Source of the DNA: Chara braunii
Taxonomy: Eukaryota; Streptophyta; Charophyceae; Charales; Characeae
Length of the DNA: 23,330 bases
Reading direction: 5' to 3'
NCBI GenBank assembly: GCA_003427395.1
Contig: BFEA01000186.1
Coordinates: 158,356 to 181,685 of the forward strand
Shown here piece after piece: positions 8,571 to 17,585 of the stretch. Every line of letters starts with the position of its first letter. Within the stretch, counting starts at the first letter, position 1. The notes beneath the pieces are model-generated. The model was not told the origin of the DNA. It saw only the letters and a program-made list of their open reading frames with translations, and searched no databases. The translations under genes were made by a program, and so were the position numbers.

Positions 8571-8654
8571 AGTCCGTCAGCCCTTCGTGAGCGAGTGAGC
8601 GTGTGTAACTTGGGTCTCGGTTTCCGTAGCTCATATGGCTGCATTTTTGCCTCC

Positions 8655-8702
8655 AATGAAAATTCGATCAATAATATTATTCAGGTTGATCCTATTTTCG
8701 GC
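8655..8702. repeat. Foldback family, copy 4 (diverged core)
   Basis: TTTTTGCCTCCAATGAAAATTCGATCAA, then AATATTATT, then TTGATCCTATTTTCGGC. The 13-bp arms AAAATTCGATCAA and TTGATCCTATTTT are complementary with two mismatches around an AATATTA centre. The match to the 1795-1840 core, and its position beside the C-rich minisatellite, show that the pair is one composite family. Confidence 0.7.
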
Positions 8703-8758
8703 AGATGGATACATTTTCCAAACTGCTAGTGTGAGCATGCCGTGAAAGAGGTGGAGGC

Positions 8759-8790
8759 GGGGCGCAGCGCTACCGGGAGCGCTGCGCCCC
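8759..8790. repeat. Perfect GC-rich hairpin
   Basis: GGGGCGCAGCGCT (8759-8771) is perfectly complementary to AGCGCTGCGCCCC (8778-8790) around the 6-nt loop ACCGGG. A 13-bp GC-rich stem of this kind would be very stable in RNA or single-stranded DNA. No T-tract follows. No gene is placed to use it as an obvious regulatory element. Confidence 0.9.
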
Positions 8791-9430
8791 AGGGCCTAAG
8801 CGACGGAGAGCGAATACAAGTAGGTGAGGATTGGCGGAGGGCAGCGATGGCACGTTGCGAGTCTTCCTCTGAGGCGAGGCTGATGGGGGCTGCCATGGGG
8901 GGAAAGGTGCGAGGCGATATGGTACGGTCATACCACGGCTTGGTGTGACAGTGAATGATGGGGAGGACGTTGGATGCCATGTGGCATGGGTGGGTTGTGG
9001 ACAGTAGAGAGAGTGAGTGTATTAAAGATGAGTGTCCGGGGTTTTCTCTTCTCCTACCTCTGCCTCTAGTTCTTCGTCTCTTGCTTCGTCTGATCCAACT
9101 GTTTGAGGATTATTGTGCATAGATCGAATTCTCTGTGAGGCTGCGTTGACGGGCTTGACGCTGTCACTCACAACACAATCGCCTTCAGGAAGGTCTAAGG
9201 AGGCGGCGGTGTCCTATGTATCTCTTCTGTCTAGTGCACCTTGCCAAGGGGCTGTACTAGGACTGGCTATGGGGAGGAGAAGGTGCTCCTCTCGCAGGAA
9301 GAGGCGGGGGATGAGTTTGGTCGGACTAGCAGTCTCGCAGTTGGATTAGGAGATGGCGGGAGTGGAGCATCTCGCGTTGACCTGGAGGGTTGGAGATTTT
9401 ATATAGTTCAAGACAACCTCACGACGTGAT
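8791..9430. other. No recognised gene
   Basis: Short frames exist on both strands (for example 8742-8948 plus and 9113-9349 plus) but they carry no motif and no conserved start context. The stretch is moderately GC-rich and ends where the T-rich segment begins. Confidence 0.55.
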
Positions 9431-11130
9431 GGGAGCTCGGTGCGCAACAGCTACTCGAGGCCGTCATCCTGAGTATTGCTCAAATTCCCATAGTATCTTA
9501 GGGTTTCGAGTTCAATAGCGTTGTCTGATTTGGTTGTTTTTACGATAGTCTGCTTGTTTTTTTTTACCTAATTGCTTTTTCCTTGTCATTAATTCCAAAC
9601 GTGATGACCTAATATTCGTGTTACTTTGAAGTCTTTGATGATCACATATTTTTTGTAATAATTCGATTTGATTGATTAGTTTTTCTTTTGATCTGTTTTT
9701 CTGGCAAATAAGTTCCTGATTCGCTGTCTGAGCGAGGTTTCCCTGTTTTGGATTTTCAAATTTTATCAAATCTTATCTTCAACCCCATCTTTTGAAATTC
9801 GTATGATGACGACCTCAACTAGGATCATTCGTGAGTCCAATATTGGACATCTTAGATGTATTTCTTGAATTTTGTTCTTAAATGTTCCTTTCCAATAGGT
9901 TGTCGCAAACACATTTCCTAATTGTGCTTCTAATTTCGATTTTTTAAGAGTATGTTTCTGCAGTTTTCCTCTATTTGAATAAATCTACATCTGTAAATCT
10001 TATTTCTTACTCTTGATTGCTGTCGTCGTAAAAATTTTGAATCTGATTGGTTTTCTCATTAATTAGGTTATGGAGCTTGTCGGGATCTTGGTATGGTATA
10101 TTTGTGTCTCGCTTTGTGAATCGGAGGGGTTTTCCTTTTGGGTTGGAGCCCCTCCCCGTGAAGGTTGCACAAGGGGGGAGGTGTTACCTTTGGAAGGGGG
10201 GAGGCGGTACTATGAGGGTTTGTCTTTTTCAGGGCCAGGTTGATTTAGGGTCGGATCAACACTGGCGGTTGGGGGGAGAAGACAGGGGGGTGGCTGCTTA
10301 CAGCAGGGTGTGAGGATGAGAGGGCTGCCTTGCTTGGAGGGGGCAGAAGGAAGGGGGAACTTCAGCTTGGGAGGTATACTCTAGGGGGAGTTGTATGCCT
10401 TTTAGAGGGTTGAAGTGGCCGTTTATAGGCTGTTCCGAACTGGGGCCGGGAGGAAAGGGGGTGCCTCCCGGTGGGGGCAGTGTAGGAACAGGGGGTTTGT
10501 TTTTTGTGGGAAGGAGTAACTCTGTTGGTCACACGGTGAGCTTACTATGTGTTGTGGAGTCCCGGGTGTAGGTCAAAACCTGAATTTCCTATTTCAAAAA
10601 TTTCTTAAACTTTTCAAAATTGACTTGGTAAGCAGGAAGAGGGGGGTTGGTTTCAGCAAGGTGGTGCCCGGGTAGAGGAGGGATTGATGTTCGGGGTGGT
10701 AGGTCTACTAGAAGCGCGGGGTGGGGTGACAATGGTCGGTGCTGGAGCATGTGCTCTGTAACCAAAGGGGGCATGAGACCACTGGAGCTATGCCGAGCGT
10801 GGAAGGCATAACTTTTTTGTTCAACGTAGCTGATGCCGGGGTAGTGACCCTGTAACCTTGGGGGCTGTGCAGCTAAGGAAGGTGTCGAGGGAGGAAGACA
10901 CTTCCTGTCTGTCAGAACTGGTTCAGTCAGGTACTGGGACTGTCGAGATTGTCATGTCACCCTAGTAAGGGGGGTATGAGATCTAGCGAGTTCTGGTACG
11001 AGGACTGAAGGCCTGGGCATTAGTCTTTCCTCTGCGGTGCGGGGAAGGAGTTGGATCGGGGGTGGTTTTCCTTTCCTGTCCTCCTGCTTTTTAGGTTCAT
11101 CAAAGCAAAAATCTTATGCTAGGCCGGTAG
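9431..11130. other. T-rich then G-rich non-coding stretch
   Basis: From about 9490 to 10060 the plus strand is T-rich and intron-like in composition. From about 10060 to 11090 it is G-rich and C-poor, with many GGGG runs (for example 10175-10205, 10260-10290, 10440-10475). No gene is recognised. The G+T bias continues to about 12880. Isolated short frames have no family features. Confidence 0.6.
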
Positions 11131-11250
11131 GTTAGTTGCTATCCAAGCTTTTCTTAAACTTTTTCATAGTTCTCAGATTGTTCTTAGCCGAATGCCAGGT
11201 AATGGCCCTGGTAACTCAAATCATTTCTCGTATCATTTGTACAATTCTAC

Positions 11251-11340
11251 ATGGGACGTTGGGCCCGGTTCCCAGCACGTGTTGCTCCCCACGAATAGAT
11301 TGGAGCTCTTTGTCCCAAAAAAAGAAGAAAAAAAGAAAAA
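11251..11340 (+). mobile_element. Retroposon-like 3' end, second copy, A-rich tail
   Basis: ATGGGACGTTGGGCCCGG...CACGAATAGATTGGAGC (11251-11303) matches 4944-4996 with about six differences. The flank then diverges and runs into an A-rich tract (11316-11340, AAAAAAAGAAGAAAAAAAG). A T23 run at 11367-11389 follows 26 bp later. This could be the poly-A tail of a second element inserted in the opposite direction. Confidence 0.5.
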
Positions 11341-11366
11341 TCGATCGTATTTTCGCTATAGTCATC

Positions 11367-11389
11367 TTTTTTTTTTTTTTTTTTTTTTT
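11367..11389. repeat. T23 homopolymer
   Basis: A pure run of 23 T lies just downstream of the A-rich tract of the neighbouring retroposon-like end. It may mark the tail of a minus-strand retroposon whose body would extend to the right. I recognise no such body. Confidence 0.95.
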
Positions 11390-12282
11390 AATGAAACTCG
11401 GCAGAGTTGATAGTGGTGGTGATACGAGCATCCACCACTATCAGCCCAATGTACTTGTATGTGAACTTGGGCAACTCTACGAGTGGGATAGGGGAAGGCG
11501 GGTGTTGCCGTTAATTAAGTGGCCCTGCATAGTTGGAAGGACTGGAGATGGAAATGCTGATAAGTACATGTTATGTTCGGTACCTTTTTTGGACTGCGGT
11601 GGAAGAGGTCTTGGGCTGATTACCGGAACTGTGGATGCTCACAGGTTGCTGCCATTTTAGAATGGAGGCTTCGAGTATGGACTACTGCGGCTTAAGTTCG
11701 TGACTGTTGTTATTAGAGTTGGCTACGTGCTTGCCAGACGCAAGAGCCTATAAAGGAGGGTGGCAGAGTATATCTTCTGTTCGGTTGAGCAGGATTGTGG
11801 AAATGATCGAGGGGCATCAGAGAGGATGGTGCAGAGGCTGAGGCCAATTTTGCTGCTATTTGCTGCGTTTTTCATTGCACCGCCACTGCGCTATTCGCTG
11901 CTGCTATTGCTGCTCAGAGTGAGAAGTTGCTGTTTTATCAGCAGTGGAGTCGGTATTTCCTTAGCAGCAGGGCTGCTGTTTTTCAGATTGGTGCAGGTGT
12001 TCCTTTAGTGGCAAGGCTACTACTTTCCTTCAGAGGCTCTGCTGCTACGGTGGCTCCAAGTTGCGGCGACTACAGATTTTGGGTCCACTTTTGTAGATTC
12101 CTGGGACACTGCTGCTGCAGGCCTGGTCAAACGCGGCCGCCATGTGTTGACTTTGAACCTCGAGCTTTAGTGGAGGAATCATTCGCCAGTCCTTGCTTGC
12201 ATGAACTACGAAGATTCACGGACGCATTGTTGATTTGGAGAGAAGGGCTTGGTAAATGGCACGAGAGGTGTGCTTGCAATGA
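11390..12282. other. No recognised gene; GCTGCT-rich patch
   Basis: The only promoter-like signal is at 11749-11755. The patch at about 11848-12120 has recurring GCTGCT/TTGCTG triplets, so plus-strand frames there (11760-12008, 11927-12361) translate into Leu/Ala/Cys-rich strings with no domain. The second frame runs on into the minisatellite, which argues against a gene. Confidence 0.55.
11749..11755 (+). promoter_or_regulatory. Candidate TATA box
   Basis: TATAAAG in the context GAGCCTATAAAGGAGGG is a good match to a plant TATA box. An initiation site would be expected near 11780. No LTR end, primer site or recognisable transcript follows, so it may be fortuitous. Confidence 0.25.
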
Positions 12283-12868
12283 TTTGAATGGACCTAGACA
12301 TGATGTCGTATCGATTGATCTGGGCGCTTTGCTTTCGTTTGCCTATGACGATTTTGAATAGGTTTGGATGTGATGTCGCATCGACTGATCCGGACACTTT
12401 GTTGATTTTTGCCTGAAAGGTTTGAATAGGCCTGGATGGGATGTCGTATCGACTGATTCGGACCCTTTGTTGACGTTCGTGTGGAAGGTTTGAATGAGTC
12501 TGGATGTGATATCGCATCGACTGATCCGAACACTCCTGAGAGGTTTAAATTGGTCTGGATATGATGTTGCATCGAGTGATCTAGACGCTTTGCTCTTGTT
12601 TGCATGAAAGGCTCGAATGGGCCCGAACATGATGTCATATCGATTGATCCAGGCGCTTTGCGCTTGTTTGCATGAAATGTTGAATGAGTCTGAACATGAT
12701 GTCGTATCGACTGATTCGGGCACTGTGCTCTTGTTTGCGTGAAAGGTTTGAATGGGCGTGGGTGTGATGTCGTGTTGATTGATCCCCAACACTTCGTTGT
12801 CGTTTGCTTGAAATGGTTGGAATGAATCCGAACATGATGTTGTATCGACTGATCCGGACGCTTTGCTA
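12283..12868. repeat. 68-bp minisatellite, nine units
   Basis: Units begin at about 12283, 12353, 12421, 12489, 12544, 12612, 12679, 12747 and 12815. Spacing is 67-70 bp except for the fourth unit, which is 55 bp because an internal TTTGC-rich segment is missing. The most constant core is GATGT[C/T]GTATCGACTGATCC followed by GGACGCTTTG-like sequence. Because 68 is not a multiple of three, the three overlapping minus-strand frames (12206-12517, 12294-12893, 12343-12792) are all repeat read-through and not genes. Confidence 0.95.
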
Positions 12869-13222
12869 AGTCAGTCAGTTTGCTTGTTGACAAAAGTCAA
12901 ACTTGTCTCCTTATGAGATAGTATTGAGTGCTTCGATTGTTTGTGTGCACTTGACTGAGAACAAATTGAACAGGTTAGAACTTACTAATTTAGCTGCAGT
13001 TTATTAAAAAAAAAAAAAAGGATTTTCACATATTAGTGCAAAGATGAATTTTAATCAATGTACCCTTGCTTTGCGCAGTTGGTTTGAATTATGTTCACGC
13101 ATCCTGTCTTTCGCTCATCTGCTTTGCCATTTCAATTTGATAGCTTAGTCTGTTAGTGCTCGCCTTATGCTTAAGTGATAGGCAAATAATCATTTATTTA
13201 TGCTTTCGCATCGTCTTTTCGA
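12869..13222. other. Nothing recognised; A14 run
   Basis: This is AT-rich sequence following the minisatellite. It has a 14-A run at 13006-13019 and no credible frame. Confidence 0.6.
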
Positions 13223-13545
13223 GTTAGTAGAAATTATGGGAGCTTCCTTCCCTAGGGGAGATGTTGCCAAAATTTATGCTAAAACTGCGAAGTTAGTCAA
13301 AATCTTGGAAAGTTTTTTTTGGGGTCTAGAGTTAGTCTGATCTTTGAAGTCAGTAGAAATTTTGAAAGCCTTCTTTGCTAAAGGAAGTGCTGCTGAAATT
13401 TCTACTAAAACCAAAGAGTTAGTTAAACTTAGTTTATTTTTAGGTAGCTTTTGAGTTAGCAGTTTTCTCTTTAGACTTGGTTTAGTACATATTCTGCGAG
13501 CATACTTCCTTAGGGGAAGTGTTGCCCGAATTCTTGTTATTTTCA
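13223..13545. repeat. Three degenerate units of ~126-134 bp
   Basis: GT[T/C]AGTAGAAATT...AAA.TT.[A/C]T.CTAAAAC starts at 13223 and 13349 (126 bp). The internal landmark [C/A]TTCCTT...AGGGGA[A/G]..GTTGCC recurs near 13243, 13369 and 13503. Similarity is loose, with the third unit truncated. Confidence 0.7.
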
Positions 13546-14149
13546 TATCGTTATGGGCATCACCGCTAAGAAATTCAGAATACGATACAGAGTTGATCTC
13601 CGTTAACTCGACATGTGGTGGCTGCCTACTTGGTTTTGTGACACATATCACCGCTAGCTACAAATACTTTCAGGCGCCTTGAGCTTCATGAACTTCTGCT
13701 ATCGATTGATAGCAGGTTTGTTTGTGACTAAATTTCTACTTACTTCTGTGGGATTGGGGGTTTCCCTGAGATTTACCTAGTTTCTTTCAAAAGAGGTCAT
13801 TCAAACGGATTGGGTGTCATTCAAGGGGGAATCAGACAATGGTTGGGGCTTTGGTGTGAGTTAAGGGGACTTGAGATACAAATTATGGTGAGGTTGACAC
13901 TATTTAGTGTATTGTGATGTGGTTTGGTCTGCATGTGTGTATGTTTTACGCAAGTTAGTTATTAAAGGCTTGATATGATCTCTGGGGTGTTTTGGTTGGA
14001 TACTTAATCCCATAGACTTGGTCCTTGGCAAGTGCTGCACATACGAGCCTCACCCCGGGCGTGCAAGTTGTCAGCAGAACGCGTGCGGCTGTTGGTGAGG
14101 GAGCGCATATGCTAGCAAGGCGCGCAGGGCACTGGCAGGGCGCGCAAGT
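13546..14149. other. Nothing recognised
   Basis: This is AT-rich sequence becoming GC-rich after about 14030 (GGGCGTGCAAG, GCGCGCAGGGC). There is no supported gene, RNA or repeat. Confidence 0.5.
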
Positions 14150-14450
14150 ACCAGCGAACATGCAGCTACAAACCAGCAAGCATGCAAGGTGCACAACAAC
14201 AAGTATCAAGGGCTCGCAGCCAGTGTGCTGGGCGGGCTGCAACGAACCAGCCAGCAATCAACATGCCCAACGACGAACCAGCCAGCAATCAACATGCCCA
14301 ACTACGAGCCAGCCAACAATCAACATGCCCAACCACGAACCAGCCAGCATGCTTCATAGCTATGGACCAGCTACCAATCATGATGCACAACTACGAACCA
14401 GCCAGCATGCAGGGCGCACAACTACAGACCAACCTGCATCAAGGGTGCAC
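14150..14450. repeat. 31-bp tandem array, three good units plus decayed ones
   Basis: Units of exactly 31 bp start at 14245, 14276 and 14307, each with AACCAGCCAGCAATCAACAT (AGCC/AACA variants in the third) followed by GCCCAAC.ACG. Decayed units with CAGC.AGCATGCA and CACAACTACGA flank them on both sides. There are no unique spacers between repeats, so it is a minisatellite and not a CRISPR array. It is unrelated in sequence to the 31-bp array at 1381. Confidence 0.9.
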
Positions 14451-14989
14451 AATTGCTCCGAATTTGAGTGCCCGATATAACAAGTTTGAGCTTGGGCGCA
14501 TACTGTAACAGGAAGTTTAAGCCTCGACGTGTGCTATAGCAGCAAGGTTGAACCTTGGCGCGCACGAAAAATTAAGTGGGCTCGCGTAGGAGTGAAACGG
14601 GCGTGCGCAGAATAATTGACCAGCCAGAATGAGGAACAAGGGTGGAGCGAGTAGGGAGACGGAGAGAGAGAAGAGGGGAAAAGCAAGAGAAGGGAGTCGA
14701 AGGGAGCGAAATGGGGAGAGAGGAAGGAGAGGAGGCAGGTGGGAAGGACAGCAGCCAAGCTGAAATTAGGATCATCGCACGTGTCCAATCAGCTCCACCC
14801 TTTTTCTTTACCTCCCTCTTGCTTGCCTCGATCTTGCTCCTCCTACTTGCTCCAGCGTCGCAGCTCTAGTCCTCGTCCCTCTTTGCTGCTCTGCTAGCTC
14901 TTCGTCGCACACCCAATTAATGACACAGCCTCTGCTTTTACAATGAGAGGCTGGGTGATCTGGCCCAAGTGCTGCAGTCCCATGGCCAG
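14451..14989. other. Purine-rich stretch, nothing recognised
   Basis: The plus strand at 14630-14740 is purine-rich (GAGACGGAGAGAGAGAAG and similar). Open frames on both strands here are compositional. Confidence 0.5.
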
Positions 14990-15225
14990 GGCTAAAGTTA
15001 GCGAAGTAGCGCGGGACTGCGCTAATTATAGAACGGGACTGGAACAAGCCGAGTTCGTGGGATCCAAACAATCGGGCCAGCGCTAAAAATAGACCAGGCA
15101 TGTGCTAAAAATAAACCAGCCTGATCTTGAATATGAACAGCCAGTCCCGTGCTAAAAATAGCATGGGCCTGCGCTGAAAATAGCACGACTATACGCTAAG
15201 ATAGCTTAAAATAGCGTGGGACTGG
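14990..15225. repeat. Degenerate GCGCTAAAAATAGC repeats
   Basis: The motif [G/T]GCTAAAAATA[G/A][A/C]CC.G and variants recurs at about 15079, 15102, 15150, 15173, 15195 and 15209, often followed by GGGACTGG. The core GCTATTTTTAGC is self-complementary apart from its centre. Clusters of short degenerate motifs like this resemble subterminal repeats of some DNA transposons, but no ends or transposase are visible. Confidence 0.6.
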
Positions 15226-15315
15226 GACAGGTTCAACCTTGGAATACGAAGGGTCGGTCCTGTTCTAAAAATAAATCGGGCCCTCTTAATCTTCATAAGG
15301 GCCTAATCTCATGTT

Positions 15316-15568
15316 CCTCTAAAACAGCGGAGAACAAATCTGGAAGGGGAAAAGTCTTCACGGTCCTTCAGCTTCTCAGACAACGAATCTTCGGCCTCGT
15401 TTATAATCCTTTTAAAACAACGAAGAACAAATCTGGAAAAGTCCTTTAAAACAGCGGAGAACAAATTTGGAAAAGTCCTTTAAAATAGCGGAGAACAAAT
15501 CTGGAAGGGGAAAAGTCTTCACGGTCCTTTAGCTTCTCAGACAACGAATCTTCGGCCTCGTCTATAAT
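15316..15568. repeat. Nested tandem repeat directly upstream of the LINE
   Basis: A 92-bp unit occurs at 15316-15407 and again at 15477-15568 with very few differences (landmarks TAAAA[C/T]AGCGGAGAACAAAT, GTCTTCACGGTCC and CTTCGGCCTCGT). Between them are two shortened units of 35 and 34 bp (15408-15442 and 15443-15476) that contain only the first third of the long unit. The array ends 26 bp before the first plausible ORF1 ATG (15594), so it could be a monomeric 5' untranslated promoter region of the LINE. That is inference from position alone. Confidence 0.9.
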
Positions 15569-15593
15569 TCGGACAATAGATATACTCTGGCAA

Positions 15594-16273
15594 ATGGACA
15601 AAGGACGTTCAAATGAAGCATCATTGGATGCGCCTTGAGGCACGACATCAGTTCCCCCAGAAGCGAGCTCAACAACAAAGCTCATGAATTGCCCTCTTCT
15701 ACTGGGCCTCTAGTACCGGCCATCTGCGTTCCAGATTCGAAAGGAGCACTGATTCTTTGTCACTACTCAGGCAACAACAGGTTGGGCATGTCCTCATTTG
15801 CAATGGACCTCCCGCCCGATAACGAAACTATTTTGAGATGTGTTAACAATCTGCTAAGAAATCGTTTCCCCTGCAGAGTTATCCCTAGTTTAACAACGGG
15901 AAGGGCGGTTAGACAGTCTCCGAACGGTACCTTGCATCGACTGTATGTTCCCTTTGTTGGCCTTCGCCTCCCTCCAGATGCATATCCAGTCTTGGAACAA
16001 GAGGGAATCCGTCGGGCGTCAGGCAGTTGGTTCGATTCCGTTCGTAACCCCTATCTGGCTCACATACATTTGGAGGATGGGTTACTGGTGGACTTCGTGG
16101 CAGAATGTAACACAAAGTTGAAGGGAAGACACATGTCCTCCCTTTTTTTCAGAGATAGCCTCACCACGGCTTGGCTCCCTGCAAAAGAATCCAGGAAGGA
16201 ACGTCAGAGGAAAACCCCTAACAAAGGGGCCAACTGTATCCATGAACATTTTTGTCGTACCCCATCCAAATGA
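15594..16273 (+). pseudogene. LINE ORF1 (nucleic-acid-binding protein), degraded N-terminus
   Basis: The frame open from 15617 and ending with TGA at 16271-16273 gives about 215 residues, including FAMDLPPDNETILRCV and YVPFVGLRLPPDAYPVLEQ. The C-terminus is strongly basic (KESRKERQRKTPNKG), consistent with nucleic-acid binding. I see no CCHC knuckle and no recognisable RRM, so assignment rests on its position just before ORF2. No ATG opens this frame before 15788. A better start may be the ATG at 15594 in another frame (MDKGRSNEASLDAP), which meets TGA at 15636 and would then need a frame change near 15690. ORF1 proteins of plant LINEs are usually longer, so the N-terminal part is probably incomplete or scrambled. 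Confidence 0.6.
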
Positions 16274-16988
16274 ACCGTTTTTCGGTAGCTTCATGGAATG
16301 TTAGGGGGCTAGGTGACAGAGAAAAACGTACCCATCTCAAAACTTGGATTCACAGTCAGAGAGCGCAAGTGATCTGTCTGCAGGAAACCAAGTTAGACTG
16401 TGGGCCCCAATGGATGGTACGGAAGGTGGTACGACAATTCTCATACATCGGGACTTTGATTTCGACTGGGTGGATGAGTGTATCAATAATTGGGGGAGAT
16501 GGGTGTGGATCAAGGGAATTTTGGCAGGCGAAACATGGGCTTTCATGAGTGTGTACGCTCCGTCTGAGCGCAAGGAACGCCCGTCCTTTCTTACCGACCT
16601 GAAAGGGTCGTTGCCAGACGTAGACAACTTGGTATTAGTCGGGGACTGGAACGTGGTATTGAACCCAGGAATTTATATATTGGATGTCAGACCTATTCGG
16701 ATAGATGTCAATTTGCTTATGTCGTTGTTAGAAAGGCAGGGGTTAGTGGATGCGTTTAGAGTGACCCACCCTACGGATTTTGGCTTCACATGGCATCCCG
16801 CCTGTAGAAACCAGCCTACGGGCAGGAAACAACGCAGACTAGACATGGTGTTTGCTCGGGCTTGGGAATCTCTATTATTAGTAAGTCTTGTGGTTGATCC
16901 CCTCTCTGACCATTACCCAGTGGTTGCCCGCTTCCTATCAAGACCTTGCATAGACAAGGAAAGGGGGTACTTCAGACTGAATACATAA
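16270..16988 (+). pseudogene. LINE ORF2: AP-like endonuclease domain
   Basis: The ATG at 16270 overlaps the ORF1 stop (ATGA). Motifs in order are ASWNVRGLG and ICLQETKLD in the first frame. After a frame change at about 16400-16430 come GGTTILIHR, MSVYAPSERKE, LVGDWNVVLNP, RRLDMVFARAW and PLSDHYPVVAR. They carry the Asn, Glu, Tyr, Asp/Asn, Asp and Asp-His positions expected of the apurinic endonuclease fold that nicks target DNA. Only about ten residues separate QETKL from GGTTIL, against about 30 in relatives as I know them, so a short deletion probably accompanies the frame change. The frame ends at TAA 16986-16988, but homology continues in the same frame beyond it. Confidence 0.9.
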
Positions 16989-17585
16989 ATTGTGAGGGAT
17001 GCGGGCGTTTGTGAATGGGTTAGGGAACATAATGACGCATGGAAACAAACTAAACCTTGCTTTTCGACAATCGGAGACTGGCTCACAGCAGGACTGAGAA
17101 TCACAGCAAAAACTCTCTCTATCTTCTCCATTATTAAAGCCTTCTTTAGGAATAAAGAAGAAGATACATGTAAAAAGAAGATAGAAGAAGTGGAGGTAGC
17201 AATGGGCCAGCACCCTGTCTTCGATGCGTTTCGGGCTAGAGAAAGGATACATTAGTTGGTCAAACGAGAGGAAATACAACTTAACAAACAAAAGGTGTGG
17301 CTGGAGAGGTGTAAGATCAAGGGTATGGAAAAGCTGGACAGAATGAATACGGCAACCTTCGCCTTGGTGAAACACCAATCCACACAACACCGGATGATGA
17401 GGAAGCTCGTACATGCCTTTGACCCCAATTTGCGCCCTACCTCAAAAACCATTAGCATGTGTAATTACGCGGTCACATATTTTAAGGATATTTTGTCATC
17501 CCGCAAACCTATGGGAGAAGTCGATAGAGATCTGACGGCATCCTCGCACTTCTGGGCCAATACGGTAGCAAAAATCCCGGTCTAA
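16989..17585 (+). pseudogene. LINE ORF2: linker between endonuclease and RT
   Basis: It continues in the endonuclease frame, interrupted only by TAG (17253-17255) and ended by TAA (17583-17585). It reads as a Lys/Glu-rich, probably helical segment (EEDTCKKKIEEVEVAM, VKREEIQLNKQKVWLERCK), followed by YFKDILSSRKPMGEV. Plant LINEs have such a charged linker ahead of the RT fingers. No separate enzymatic function is expected. Confidence 0.8.

Noticed and set aside
9498-9506. Plant telomere-like TTAGGGTTT
   Set aside because: It is a single occurrence with no tandem neighbours.
11136-11660. A 174-codon plus-strand frame
   Set aside because: It reads through the A-rich tract and the T23 run, giving poly-Lys and poly-Phe, and is therefore a low-complexity artefact.
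11927-12361. A 144-codon Leu/Ala/Cys-rich plus-strand frame
   Set aside because: It is driven by GCTGCT-type triplets and runs on into the 68-bp minisatellite. No domain or conserved start is seen.
12206-12893. Three overlapping minus-strand open frames of 103-199 codons with repeated DQSIRHH-like peptides
   Set aside because: They are the same 68-bp minisatellite read in three frames. The period is not a multiple of three, and no single frame is conserved across units.
14245-14450. Possible CRISPR array
   Set aside because: The 31-bp units are directly adjacent with no unique spacers, and the surrounding DNA is eukaryotic transposon sequence.
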